The translations under genes and the position numbers were made by a program. Under the pieces are notes generated by a model that saw nothing but the letters and a program-made list of their open reading frames with translations, did not search any database and had not been told where the DNA came from. A stretch of DNA of 64,000 bases from Nemertoderma westbladi (lineage: Eukaryota > Xenacoelomorpha > Nemertodermatida > Nemertodermatidae), in the NCBI GenBank assembly GCA_032718475.1, contig JAUCBJ010005732.1:1-64000 (forward strand). Reading direction: 5' to 3'. Positions 11,142-23,163 of the stretch are shown piece by piece (the stretch's first letter is position 1; every line of letters begins with the position of its first letter).

Positions 11142-11711
11142 TCAACCACCGTGATTCTCTCCAGTGATAGACTCTGTTTCATTCACATCGTTCATGTGAA
11201 AATCGAAACTTCCTTCTGCGCTCAGATAACTGCCACTTCCCTCGCTACGCTTGATGATGTCGCTGTACCATTCATACGGACCTGGCGGAGAATCCGTCGC
11301 TTTCCTTCTGTAATAAGGAAGTACCAGATCCGAGTTGGTACAGGCCACGGATTCCTTGTCTGAATAATCCTCACAAACATCGACAATAATATCCTCAAAT
11401 ATGGAGTGATCCATAGAGAGTGATCCATCCTCTTCTTCGTCTTCAACTATAACATCCATTGGTTCGTCGTCGATACCAACTATCTTATCTTCAGGAATAA
11501 CTTTCCTCCCAGACACTCTATTAGTCTTTTCCTTCATAAAATCTGGGGGTTCTATTGGCTTGGCTCTGAGTTCGTTAAAACCTAAAGACGTCAGCATCTC
11601 GAATTGTTCCTTCAAGGCCAACGATCGACGCCTATCAAAGATGCTCATTAACTCCCATTCGTTGTCGGTGAAATAGTGACGGATGGAATCGAACTCGGAA
11701 TCCATTGACAT
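11142..11711 (-). CDS. KRAB-related domain protein (single-exon ORF or first exon)
   Basis: This frame encodes 189 residues from an ATG. Residues about 8-60 read as a KRAB-related domain: YFTDNEWELM, then a basic RRRS segment, a helix ending MLTSLGF, and PPDFMKEK. This pattern is that of the KRAB-related region of PRDM9/Meisetz and SSX proteins rather than the classical zinc-finger KRAB box. The rest is acidic (EDEEEDGS) and Ser-rich with no zinc fingers or SET domain. It could be an exon of a PRDM9-like gene, a stand-alone regulator, or a retained fragment. Partner exons were not found nearby. The assignment is by pattern only. Confidence 0.5.
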   Translation of the reverse strand: MSMDSEFDSIRHYFTDNEWELMSIFDRRRSLALKEQFEMLTSLGFNELRAKPIEPPDFMKEKTNRVSGRKVIPEDKIVGIDDEPMDVIVEDEEEDGSLSMDHSIFEDIIVDVCEDYSDKESVACTNSDLVLPYYRRKATDSPPGPYEWYSDIIKRSEGSGSYLSAEGSFDFHMNDVNETESITGENHGG

Positions 11712-14378
11712 CTCGGAGAGTTAATATATGATATAAAGTGATTTAAAAATACAATATATTATTACAATACAGTTGGAATTTTTGTTATTCTAAAAGTAGA
11801 ACATAAACTGCAAAACGAATATAAGTAATATATATATATCAGTAATACAGTAGGTACTGTAGTAGCTTGCTAAATTAAGCTATTGTATACGGTGGCTGAA
11901 AGCGGCTGTAGGATAGGTGTCATACGGGTCTGGTCTGGACGGTGTCTGTCGGTCTGTAAGTAGGTCGACGATTAACGCTATAAAAATAAACTACCGGAAA
12001 ATAAAAAAAATTAACGGAAACAAACGCTCGTGATTGGCGGTTTCCAATGTGGGAATTTTGAAACTCACTATAGTTTTGTACGGTTGTTTAAGTGGTATTG
12101 TATATGCAGCACCCTGGTTTAGTGGTGACATTCCTGGTCTCCCAATCATTCCTAGCCCAAACCTGGCTTTCATCCTTATATGGTGGATAAAGGGGAACTT
12201 ACTGTGGAAGATCGCTTATATTGGTAAACAGGCATTCATTGGCTTAACGAGCCTAAAAGATTCTCCCATTCATTAAGTGGTGGTATTCACTTACAACATA
12301 AAGTTAATGTTTATTTTACTGTGTAATATACTTTATTTTACATTAATATCTGTCTGTACAATATATTTTTCGTAATTTTTACTCTATTTTAAACATCAAC
12401 CGTACAAATACAGAAATGTTGATTGCATTTGTACCGTTATGTAGTCATTTGAATATACTGGAGGATGAGGTGACAAAGTCAGGTGGGATAACTACTACTA
12501 TAATCGGCCTGCTGCATTTAAACTGCACATTGAGATGCTATGCCAGCTTAACAAAAACATATTCTCACCATCATGTAATCCACAATTGACAAGCCCACTT
12601 GAGCATGCATTAAGAATGCTATGCCAATCAAAGTTGCACCGCCACAACTCCCTATCCCCCATGAATTTAAGGAGATTATTCACATTATTCAAAGGCCAGA
12701 GTCCTTTAGGAGGCGTTTCACGAAAGTCACGGGCTGCCACCATGCTTATTCACTCCAAGAGGACGCCGAAGCGCAAGATTATGCACTGGCTGGTTCTGAC
12801 GGCGAAAGCAATGTCCTGCAAAGCGGGGGCGGTTCTGTTCAAGTGTCAAGCTAGGGGAGATTAATGGAACACCTCCAATGTTGTATATAGTCAGATTAAA
12901 TCACATTAAATCCGGTGCATCATTCTTGTGAATGTGCCATCGAGAGATTTGTTATTCTCTGCAGTCAGAGTCCAGCTTGGACTTCCATAAGAGTACTGGT
13001 ACTACTGCTGCCATAAATAATCGAACCTTAAGGTTCCGTTTTATTCTATGGGACTTCCAAATCCTTGTCGGAATGGACTATTTAACGCTGCCCTTGCCTT
13101 CCCCTTACGTATCCGTAGGTTTTCACCTGACTTTCTGATCTATGATCCCAATTAGCAGAAGTCATCCACGTGCTCAAGCCAGCCGTCCTTAGAGCTTATG
13201 CCCTTCCGATCAGACATTTATAAAGGGCTGTCTACTGTAGGTTGACTGTCATGATTTTGGTCTTCTTTGAATTTACAAAAAGATCAACACTAGAAGCAAC
13301 CTGCTCCAATGAGCAGAGGAACCTTTGGGCTCCCTCTAGTGATTCAGTACCCCTATGTTTGTTGCGCAGTCCAGGTCAGGTCAGGTATTCTAGGTCATTG
13401 ATCAAGAAAACTTGCCACCTCCATGCAGCATAAAGGAGGTACTACCTGTAGCTGCAGACCCTCTTACCGGGGCAAATCTGGTCCTGTAACTAGGACCCCC
13501 TTCGTTCTGGGATAAGGACGCCCTTGGTCCTGGATTAAATTGTAGGAAAAAACCAGGACTGCGGTGTTGGTGACTGGAAATACCGGCAGACACCGCACGC
13601 CAGCGTAATTATAGTGGGAGTTTTCTCTCAACTTCTTTTTAATTTATATTGCTTTGATTTGAAGACGTGGACCCAAATAAATGCCGATTGCTTATTTTGC
13701 CTCTCCGCGTGGGATGTTCAAACATTTATATTGTTTCGTTTATACTAAATTGAACATAAATGGACGACTGGAAAGAAGGAAAAATAAGGAAATCTTTCAT
13801 TGGCTAAGGAAAAGGATTGGGTATTTCAAAAATGAACGTGGTGTCGGTGTCGGTCAAAATTTGGCCGACACCGCAGCTTTTGGAAAAAACAGAGGCCCAG
13901 TTCAGTGTGCCCTAGCACGCTATAGTTATAGTAGTTAGTAAAGCTACTAACTGGATATTTAAGTTAAAGTGTGATTTTTTTAATTTTGCATAGTTTGCGA
14001 AACTTATCCGGCCTTCCCTGATTTCTGCATACATTTCAATAAATTTGACAGAGCTTTTGCTGAGAAATTGACTTTCAAACATTGAGCCAGGCTTCGGACT
14101 GACAGACGGACAATATCGATGTTAACCTCTGTACTGTACGTACTGCAGTAGCAATACAGGAACGCAATAATTTTTATTGTCCGTTTAAATCCTTTTTTTG
14201 TCCTTTTTTTTTTTGATTTTTTATGTCCTCCAAAAGTCTAATGTTAGGTTCCATGCTACCGGTTTCTCTACTGCTGTTCTCTCAGGCTATCAGTACCGGT
14301 ATTACTGTAGTATATATAGCACTATTTTGCTGTATTGTATGTACAGATGTAGGTATAAAGCAGATATTTCTGTATTTT
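11712..14378. other. intergenic DNA, no gene recognised
   Basis: Short frames are present near 12034-12276 and 12491-12860, with more balanced base composition than their surroundings. They may be remnants of a mobile-element protein, but no family signature was found. At 13555-13620 and 13837-13930 two segments share GACACCGCA-type words in opposite orientations, a possible short inverted-repeat element. No tRNA or rRNA was recognised. Confidence 0.4.
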
Positions 14379-14550
14379 AGTACCGGTACCGGTGTCACAA
14401 GGAAATCAGCCCCCCCTAGAATATGCCCCCCGGGGCATTATTTTCTAGGATATTATGTCCCCCCGGGCAATTTTTCCTAGGAATTTTAGCCCGGGGGGGC
14501 ATTTTCTCCTTAGGAAATAATGCCTCCCCTCAGGAAAATTAGCCCCCCTC
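14379..14550. repeat. GC-rich foldback block (left)
   Basis: Alternating GCCCCCCGGGGGCAT and TTTTCCTAGGAAAAT palindromes make a hairpin-rich block. It closely resembles, in reverse orientation, 17903-18043. Both are bounded by ACCGGT(A/G)CCGGTGT. They may be terminal inverted repeats of a 3.7-kb element, or two copies of one dispersed foldback sequence. Confidence 0.7.
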
Positions 14551-14576
14551 AAAAGTCTGAAAACTGGTACGATACT

Positions 14577-17303
14577 GCCCGGGTTGAGATTCTTAGTATA
14601 TTTCCTAAGTTCTAAACAAGTCTGCTTAGAAAGGCTTAGAACGCTTAGCAACGCTGGTGCAAAGGGTGAGTAAAGTACTTAACAAATTTTCCAATTTCAT
14701 AAAAATGACATTGCAAGTTTATAATGTTTAGTAAGTTGTTGCTATGTGACTGACAAGTATTACAGGATATATAAACGTGCTTTATATGTAACCGATGATA
14801 TATGCAAGCACTTTGCAAGTGTAATGAACTAATAACATGCGCATTACAAATCTAGCATATATCTGTTCTTATATATTCCCGGCACTAGTTCGAACCTGCG
14901 TCGCATTGGTTTGATACTCTTTGTTGCAACCCCCCCCCCCCCTCCCCCATGACATATGTAAACAAATTAATACAGAGACTCAATGTTTTTAATATAAACA
15001 ACATATAAACAAACATATTATTACTGTACGTTACATACACATCAGATCTAAACGCGTAAATACTGTAGGTCTACACTAAAACACAGTTACGTCGGAAAAA
15101 TTTATCCAAAAAGTTCAAAAATGGTATTCCTCATTCTGTTTATGCAATAAAACTATTTAATTCAAATTTGTAATCTTATCAAGCGCTACAGTAGATTACG
15201 ATTTGAGCACGAAATAAAATAGAAAATTTATTACCCGTCATATAAAGTTACCAATAACATCATCATATTATATTATAACTATATGGATTGCAGCAATTGT
15301 ATTTTGAACATTAGGGTTAACTTTTCCCAACGAAAATAGTGGTTCAATGAATAAATTAAAATTAGAAATACATACACAGAAACATTAAAAATGATTTTAG
15401 ACATGTTCAAAATCATTAATACAAGGAATTCCAAATAATGAAGTGCTACGGCTACCATTCATAGTACTGGTATTGTAGATATAGATATAAGGTTATTATT
15501 GAGATTAGATGCAGGATAACTAGCGGTTCATTGTGGTGGTCCAGTTGAATTTTAGGGCATTTTTTTTACAATTTCGTTACCGGTACTACCCGGTGTCTGT
15601 GAGAAAAGACGGTTTCCTTGGGAAAATGTCTGGAAAACACAGAATAAAAAATCAGGGAAAATATTTTTAAAGTAGGCCTACTTTTTTATCTTCATTTTGT
15701 TATTTTTTATTGGGAGCTGACGCTCCCATACCCCAGACCCCCGTTTAGTACAATGAAACGGCTTTAACAATAATATAATATAAAGCAAAATTACAATTAA
15801 TATTATACTCTGAGAGTTTTACAAGAACCTACAGTAACTATAATGCCAAATAGATAACATAGATACAAATAAGAGAAAGCACAACACATTACATAGTTTA
15901 CAGATTCAGTTTACAGCGTCAGACGAGTGGAGTGATCGGCAATCCAGCTCCATCCTCCGTACCCAGACCACTGTGCCACTATAGCCTCGACTCCCTGATG
16001 CAATGAGAAGCCCCTCGAACTATGGCGAACTGCACACGGCGGCGAACCCACTCCATGACGGTGCTATAAGGTCTGTCCCAGTTGTGGTGTAACCTATCAG
16101 CGAAGATACTCGGGAGCTTGTTGGCATGCGGTGCCAGAACTCCATTCTACGGAGAGACAAGAGACTACGAAGGGTGCAAAGTCAGCTCTCCTCTGTCTCG
16201 CTGGTTCCACATATAGTGCGGTTTTAGCGTCCTCCACAGATTCTAGGACCCTCATCGGGGGGCGTCGCGCATATGGCTCGGCGTCATCGGTTTACGACCC
16301 TGATATCTAACAACGCCTGACTCTGCCGGTTGAATGCCCCCCGAACTCATACATCACACCAAGTCCTGTCTCTCCACTTAATCCAGGCTGGTCTCTGACT
16401 ATGGGTTCCGACTGTCACGTTTCGTGGTCCAAATGCTAGAGAGGCCAGATCCCCAACAACATCACGGAGTTCAATATATGTATTTGGATTATGAGGCCTT
16501 TTTTAAATTCCAATTCTTCCAAAGTCAATTGTTATTAATCAAATTTCACTAACATTCAAATAACTTGAATTTTAATTGTATCAATTAGGCATTAATTCAA
16601 TTAAATTGTCAATTAGCAACAATCGGACAATTAGGCAAACCATAAATATTTCATTAACGATATAGACACTAGACAGTACAAACAAAACAAATAAACAATA
16701 AACAAAACAAGTATACAACAGGCACTAAACAATTAAAGATTACAAAACTCTATAAAGAATAACAAAATTAAAGAGTACAAAATACAATAAACAATTGAAT
16801 TGAAGTAAACAAACAGCAATAAAGCTACCAGTATAAATTAAAGTAACAAAACCTTATACAGTACACTATTTATTAAAGTAAGCAAAACTCATTAAGCAAT
16901 TAAACGTAAATAAAGAAAACTCTATAAACGCAACTCTGCATTAGGCCTACTGACCACAAAATGACTGAATGAGTCATTTATTGGCGGTGGATCATGTGAC
17001 TGATTTTTAATTGCAATGCGTGTCAAGCACCACTAAAGTTCTTATTAAATTTTTGTCAAGTTATAAAGTCAACGAAAGTATGTTCTAGGTATACAAAATT
17101 TGTTAAAAATTTGGTAAGTGCATTGCATGATAAGTGCCCACCCAAATATTTCTTAAAATCTATACTGTACTTGGCAAGTATTTTTTAATTCCTTAACAAA
17201 TAATGCAAAATGTGGTAATTGTAAAAATTTAGTAAAATTATCATGCCAGTACCTTGCCATTAGGTAGTACTTTACTAATATGATAAGATTCTCAACCCGG
17301 GTG
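14577..17303. mobile_element. possible decayed DNA element with short inverted ends
   Basis: GCCCGGGTTGAGATTCTTA near 14576 is mirrored by TAAGATTCTCAACCCGGG ending at about 17303, inside the pair of GC-rich foldback blocks. The interior is AT-rich, with no transposase frame. Subterminal stretches on both sides share words such as ACAAGTATTA. No target duplication was found, so the identity is uncertain. Confidence 0.35.
15905..16500. other. GC-balanced segment of unknown origin
   Basis: This 600-bp stretch has higher GC than its AT-rich surroundings but no frame over 60 codons. On the minus strand near 15960-16000 the word TGGCACAGTGG resembles a tRNA box A, so a tRNA-derived SINE is possible. 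A convincing box B was not seen. Confidence 0.3.
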
Positions 17304-17529
17304 GTCTGCTGGTAGCCACTTTTAATCTACCAACTGCAGAACTTGTAATAGTTGGAAGAATAGTACGGTACCGGTCTGCCGGTAGGTAAGCAGGTAAGGC
17401 AGTAAGGGATGTAGAACAGCATACTGAAGTATCTAAGTCAGTACTGCAGTAGGCTACTGTAGTAAGTACTGGTATAACAGCAGTGCGAGTGTTGTGTGGG
17501 CGCCGAGCAGCTCCAAGCTTTTTTAAGTC

Positions 17530-17865
17530 TGTAACCTGCTCCTTTTCCTGATTTGGTAAAGTGATTGTTTATTGTTTTGGTTTGAAAATCCCGCCTCTGT
17601 AACCTGCTCCTTTCTCTCAATTGGCAATGTTATCGTTTATTGTTTTGGTTAGAAAATCCCGTCTCTGTAACCTGCTCTTTTCCCTGATTTGCTAAAGTGA
17701 CTGTTTATTGTTTTGGTTAGAAAATCCCGCCTCTGTAACCTGCTCCTTTCCCTCAATTAGTTAAATGATCGTTTATTGTTTTGGTTAGAAAGGCCTGCCT
17801 CTGTAACCTGCTCTTTTCCTTCATTTGGTAAAGTTACTGTGTTTATTGTTTTGTATAATTTTTGT
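17530..17865 (+). repeat. 68-bp minisatellite, array 1
   Basis: About five units with the core CTGTAACCTGCTCCTTTCCC, then CAATTGGTAA and TCGTTTATTGTTTTGGTTAG. The period is 68 bp. The same family recurs at 18285-18752 and 44246-45020. Confidence 0.9.
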
Positions 17866-17902
17866 AAGTTTTAGTAGTAATAAGTTTTGTTTATTGTATA
17901 AT

Positions 17903-18043
17903 TCAGGGGGGGCATAATTTCCTAAGGGGGGACATTTTTTCCTAGGGAAATTTGCCCGGGGGGGCATTTTTTCCTAGGAAAATATGCCCCCCCGGGCACA
18001 TTTCCCGGGGGGGCACATTTTCCTGTTACACCGGCACCGGTAC
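17903..18043. repeat. GC-rich foldback block (right)
   Basis: Palindromic GGGGGGGCAT...TTCCTAGGAAAA...GCCCCCCC units, inverted relative to 14379-14550. It sits between two stretches of the 68-bp minisatellite, which suggests insertion into that array. Confidence 0.7.
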
Positions 18044-18284
18044 TGCTATAGGCCTACTGTGTAGCCTACCATTTAAATACGGTAATGGTAGGCCTACCGG
18101 TTGTGCTAATAAATTTTAAATAATTGATAGGCCAAACTGGATTGCAGGATTGTGGAAAATGTGGATATACCTTTCACATAATTTAGGCCTTACTGTATTA
18201 GTTTTATAATCAATAATGGATCATGACTACTGTCTGAGTAGTGTTACGGATAGCGGCACCACTACTTCCAACAGCACAGAAGGC

Positions 18285-18752
18285 CCGCCTCTGTAACCTG
18301 CCCCTTTCCCTCAATTAGTTAAATGATCGTTTATTGTTTTGGTTAGATAATCCCGCCTCTGTAACCTGCTCCTTTCCCTCAATTGGTAATGTTATCGTTT
18401 ATTGTTTTGGTTAGAAAATCCCGCCTCTGTAACCTGCTCCTTTCTCTCAATTGGTAATGTTATCGTTTATTGTTTTGGTTAGAAAATCCCGTCTCTGTAA
18501 CCTGCTCCTTTCCCTCAATTAGTTAAATGATCGTTTATTGTTTTGGTTAGAAAATCCCGCCTCTGTAACCTGCCCCTTTCCCTCAAATAGTTAAATGATC
18601 GTATATTGTTTTGGTTAGAAAATTCCGCCTCTGTAACCTGTCCCTTACCCTCAATTAGTTAAATGATCGTTTATTGTTTTGGTTAGAAAATCCCGCCTCT
18701 GTAACCTGCTCCTTTCCCTCAATAAGTTAAGTGATCGTTTATTGTTTTGCTA
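18285..18752 (+). repeat. 68-bp minisatellite, array 2
   Basis: Seven units of the family described at 17530-17865. Successive GTAACC words at 18361, 18429 and 18497 set the 68-bp period. Confidence 0.9.
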
Positions 18753-20947
18753 CGTCATGTGGTAATCGATTATCGACAACAACCACAAACTATTAAATAT
18801 AGAGTCTTTTTACCACAGGCGCATATGGAAATCTATCTTATAGTCTATAAATCATGGAATCATAGAATGTTTTGGGACAGGCATAGTGAAATCAACTGTC
18901 TGACAGTCCAGAAATCAGCATTCTGACAGTTTGAAGAAATACATACATGAAAAGTCATTAAAAGGACAATAAAAGTCATTAAAAGGACAACAAAAGTCAT
19001 TATGCATAATTCGTAAAAAAAAATGACAAAAAAAGTCAAATAAAAGGACATAAAAAATCACTGCCATACAGGAAAAAACTCATTTATTTTGTACTCATAC
19101 ATTTTATACCTAAACGGGTGGCCCTTCTAAATTGATTTAGATATTGTTCAGTTATGCGCATGCGCCAGGCCCATTCCATGTAGGTGATAAGAAGGACGCT
19201 GTGATTGGCCATTTATCTGTTTGCTGGACGAATAAGAAAGCTAGTAGCTACTCATATCCAAGTAAAAACCGGTTTACTGAATTTTATGCAATATCAACGA
19301 CAACTTACTGGAACCGGTAAAAACCAGTTTTGTTATTATATGGTTGCAAAACAGACCTATATTATTATTACTCTTCAAGATTTTATATTGAATTTTGTTT
19401 TTAGATTGTATTGAATTTATCTTATATCCTATTCTGATTTTGTACCGTAAAATGTATTCGTATCTATAGATATGTATTAACCCAATTATTTGTTTGTGTT
19501 GGTAATTTTGCAAATCAGTATGCGATAAAGACATCCAGCGATCGGTTCGGAATTAAAACCCCATTGTTTTAACATGAGAGGCACATTCTCCGTCTAATAA
19601 TTATGGAGTGAGGAGGTCGAGCCGTACCGGCCGACTGCAGGGGCCCAAAATGGATGGATGATGTTACACAACACGAGTGAAACATAAGGGCAGTAAGTTG
19701 GACTGGGCAAGCCACAAGGGGAGGGGGGTCTCATTAGGTTGATGTACACAATTCTATTAGGTTAACTGGTGCTTTAACTATTTCCTGTACTTGGGTTTGG
19801 GCCAAAATAAACCGGGATACCCCATCATAATAACCACAGGCAGCACGGAAGTGCAAAGGGGGGGGGGGGGGGGGGGGGGGGGAGAGTGTTGATATATATT
19901 TGCATTTGGTATCAGCGCTCATCGTTTTGGCTAGGTTTGGGTCTCATTGGGATACTAATATTCATTTCACTTCATCTTAAATTATTTTGACCTTTTGTTT
20001 GGGGTGAGTAAGCTTATATACCAAGTTTCAGCTACAGCATTATTCACAGTCCAGCAGTAAATGTATTTGGGGTATTTAGATAGAGTTAATCATCTCTCGC
20101 AATCATTAGTTGGACACTCTTACAGTTACTTTACAGAGTAGAAGTGAAAATTAGAGAATATCGGCAAATTCATCCACGAGATAACCAGGTTTAGTATTGC
20201 GTATAGTTTCCTTCCTTTTACTACTGTACTACCGTCGACAGTGGTGTGGTGTATAGAAATATACAGAATTTGTTTTAGTGGGAAAATTTAAGATAAATTG
20301 TTGTTTATATTTTGTAAATTGTACTCGATACAACCCTTACCTATCGGCAGTTTAGTTTGCAGTATATGTGGTGGATAAGGGGCCATCACGCTAGTAAATT
20401 GTATTAAAGGTTGATAATATTAGCAGGCCGGCAGGGATTCCTCACCAACTGGAGTTTCCTTGTTGATCTTTATATAGACCGGTTTATTGTTTTGTTTTCT
20501 TTCGAAACTGATACGTATTGCGATAATTTGATACGTATTCTACAATCGATCTGGCCTGTACTCAACTGTATGCCAAGGCCCACTACGGACTTCGTGGCTC
20601 ACCCCACATTGTGTTGGATTTATTATGTCTAGATTTATATTTCTTTTGTTACATATTTGTTTGATTTAATTTTTTAAATAAATTATTACAGGCGATAATT
20701 GTGGCGATGACGTTCTGATACCTCGAATAGAACTAACGACTAAAGAAGGAGATTTCCCTCTAAAGTGGCGTCGTCGTCAGTTTCCCGTCAGGCCCGCCTT
20801 TGCAATGACAATATTAATTATTGTATTGACAGTATTGTATTGAGCAATTTATACAGATTAGCAAACAATACTATCCTGTAAACTGCTTGTACTGACCTAA
20901 CCTGTGTACTGTACTGACCTTGATATATCTGTATATGATATACCTGA
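18753..20947. other. intergenic DNA before a LINE; short repeats only
   Basis: Four copies of AAAAGTCATTAAAAGGACA-type words occur at 18948-19050. A run of 25 G lies at 19858-19882. No gene was recognised. Part of 20700-20947 may be LINE leader. Confidence 0.45.
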
Positions 20948-22372
20948 CTTTGGATCCAGAGGACGGTTACACCTCAAACAAGCAATTCTTCCGGCGAAGA
21001 ATCAGATTCTATAGCATTAATACTGGATCGCGGTACCGGTACGGGTACGGCAGATACAACGGCCTCGGCGACGAACACATCCGATATCGAATTACTGCGC
21101 GCAGTGCCGAGAGGCAAGCAGAAAACTAAATCCCCAAAGAAACGACCTATAACCAAGGCGATTCGGAACGTCACCAAAGCCGCAACTGGCACCGGACGGG
21201 GGCCTACACTGGAACTGACGGATAAGCGGAAATCATCCCGAGTTATCAAGAAACCGAATGAATCCCCAACAATCCGCAACAGTTCCCAGAGGCCTACTAC
21301 TACCGTGACCGGATGCATGCCGTTGGCTTCACCTAAAACTCACACTCCGACCTCGGAGCTTGAGCAGTCTGGTGCAATGGCCAACGATACAGGGAACGAT
21401 TCGAGTAGTATTTGCCCTCACTGTAATAAGAAAGTTGGGTCAACAAACCCATTACGCTGTAATATTTGCGTTAAACTGATTCATTGTTCTTGTTTGAATA
21501 TAACCGAGATTGAAGCTACTCTGATATCAAAGTGCAAAAACTGCAAAATAATGTGCAACCTGTGCGACTCCGACGGGAAATCGTTCAGTCGTCACTCAAC
21601 AAGTTTGGTGGAAGAGGTTAAACAGGTGGTCGTTTCACAGATGACAGGGTTTAGCGACAGTCTGGATACATTGCAAAAGGAGGTCCGTGAGCTAAAAACT
21701 GGTGGACGGGCCAACAATCCCGAGTTCGAGGAGGTCTCGGACTTGGACATGGACGAGGAGGATGGAGTCGAGTGGATTATCCCGAAGGATAAATGGCGCT
21801 TGAAAACAAAAAGGAAGAAAGCCCCAACACCATTCGCACAAGTAGTGCAGGATTCGGTACGTGACGCTTTAGAAATACAGACAAAACATGATCAAGTTAA
21901 GAGAGAAGTTATAGTCTCCCGATTGGAGGAATCTAAATCCCCGAAGGATGAAAGGAAGACTATCTCCGATATCTGCACCGTGGCAGGTGTAAGCCCAAAT
22001 ACAGTTACAGACATAGTTCACCTTGGTCGACCGGTGGATAAAAGGAACAGGTTGTTAAAAGTGACCTTCACTACGGAACAAGATGCCAGAGACTTTTGGG
22101 TAGGTTTCGATGATTCGAAAAGCTCGGAGACTCCATCCATATACGATAAACTTACGGTACGCCCGAGCCGGACAGAGGAAACCGAACGCCATATCCGTTC
22201 TCAACGGAAGATAGTGAGTCGAATGAACAAAGAGATAAAAGATAGCGATGAGGACAATACTACTTCCAGCTACAGCATCCGCCCCGATGGTACGATATGG
22301 AAGTTTGTAAAGCAGGACGATGGTTACTGGAGACGTGATCGCTCTTGGAAACAGGAGCAGGAAAACGAGTAA
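20948..22372 (+). CDS. LINE ORF1 protein with PHD-like finger, 5' end unclear
   Basis: Open from just after a TGA at 20945 to TAA at 22370-22372, with no ATG in the first part, so the true start is upstream behind a frame break or is not preserved. The N-terminal part is Thr/Ser- and basic-rich. From residue about 156 (counting from 20948) there is a PHD-type finger: CPHC, CNIC, HCSC and CKNC spaced as Cys4-His-Cys3. A short coiled-coil-like segment follows, then an acidic patch. The last 150 residues contain VIVSRLEES and LLKVTF, like the RRM-type nucleic-acid-binding domain of LINE ORF1 proteins. PHD-containing ORF1 is known in CR1-type LINEs. The protein would bind LINE RNA. Confidence 0.75.
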   Translation, partial: LWIQRTVTPQTSNSSGEESDSIALILDRGTGTGTADTTASATNTSDIELLRAVPRGKQKTKSPKKRPITKAIRNVTKAATGTGRGPTLELTDKRKSSRVIKKPNESPTIRNSSQRPTTTVTGCMPLASPKTHTPTSELEQSGAMANDTGNDSSSICPHCNKKVGSTNPLRCNICVKLIHCSCLNITEIEATLISKCKNCKIMCNLCDSDGKSFSRHSTSLVEEVKQVVVSQMTGFSDSLDTLQKEVRELKTGGRANNPEFEEVSDLDMDEEDGVEWIIPKDKWRLKTKRKKAPTPFAQVVQDSVRDALEIQTKHDQVKREVIVSRLEESKSPKDERKTISDICTVAGVSPNTVTDIVHLGRPVDKRNRLLKVTFTTEQDARDFWVGFDDSKSSETPSIYDKLTVRPSRTEETERHIRSQRKIVSRMNKEIKDSDEDNTTSSYSIRPDGTIWKFVKQDDGYWRRDRSWKQEQENE

Positions 22373-23163
22373 GGGGAGAAACGCGCCAGATTTATCAGCG
22401 CAAACAGTCGAATGCAACCAAATCAGACTCACGGCGAAATGAACAACCCAAATCTGGTAATCGCTACCACAAGCGAAATAATCAATCTGTCCCTAAGGCG
22501 CTACTTAACTGCTGCTTGATAAATGCGCGTTCATCAGTCTGTAACAAACTGAGCAATCTAGAATCGCTGCTATGTCCACCAAATTATGATATCGTAGGAG
22601 TGACAGAATCATGGCTACGTGATTCTGTGACGGACCAAATGATAAACGGTGAAAATAAATATGATGTTTTTAGAAATGATAGATTTGGTAAAATTGGTGG
22701 CGGTGCAGCGCTGCTAATTCGAAACAGCATTAAATGTCCCAAGGTGGAAAGTTTCGATACTGAATGTTTGGCTACAGAGGCCGATGTAGTGGCTGTTGAT
22801 CTTTTAGGTAAAAACCCGTCTCGTATAATCTGTGTCTATCGTCCCCGACCTAACTTACCTTCTGATTCTATATTGTGCAATTTGTTAGCTAAATTATGCG
22901 ACATTGAAACGCCGTGTACTATTATTGGTGATTTTAATTTACCTTTAGTTAAATGGGAAGAATCGGAATTTCCCGACACAGATATATATAAGGTGTTTTC
23001 AACGTTTGTTATGGAAGCTGGTTTATCTCAGCTCCAGTTCAGCCCTACACGTAGCAATAACGTTTTAGATTTAGTGTTTACCACAGATCAATTCTATATT
23101 TCTAACATTGCAGTTACGGTACCATTCGCAACTAGCGACCATAGTAGCATTTTAATCTTTTAG
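22345..23163 (+). pseudogene. LINE ORF2, apurinic endonuclease domain
   Basis: This frame overlaps the ORF1 end by 28 bp and has no ATG near its start, so it may depend on frame change or reinitiation. It encodes an EEP-family endonuclease: NARS near the start, VTESWLRD with the catalytic Glu, GGAALLIR, then IIGDFNLP, LDLVFT and a C-terminal ATSDHSS with the catalytic Asp-His. The frame stops at 23161-23163. Homologous-looking sequence continues in another frame, so a small insertion probably caused the stop. Confidence 0.8.

Noticed and set aside
12034-12276. 80-codon frame with hydrophobic start and its antisense partner
   Set aside because: Both strands are open over the same stretch and neither matches a family I recognise.
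22055-22432. 125-codon minus frame
   Set aside because: Antisense to LINE ORF1.
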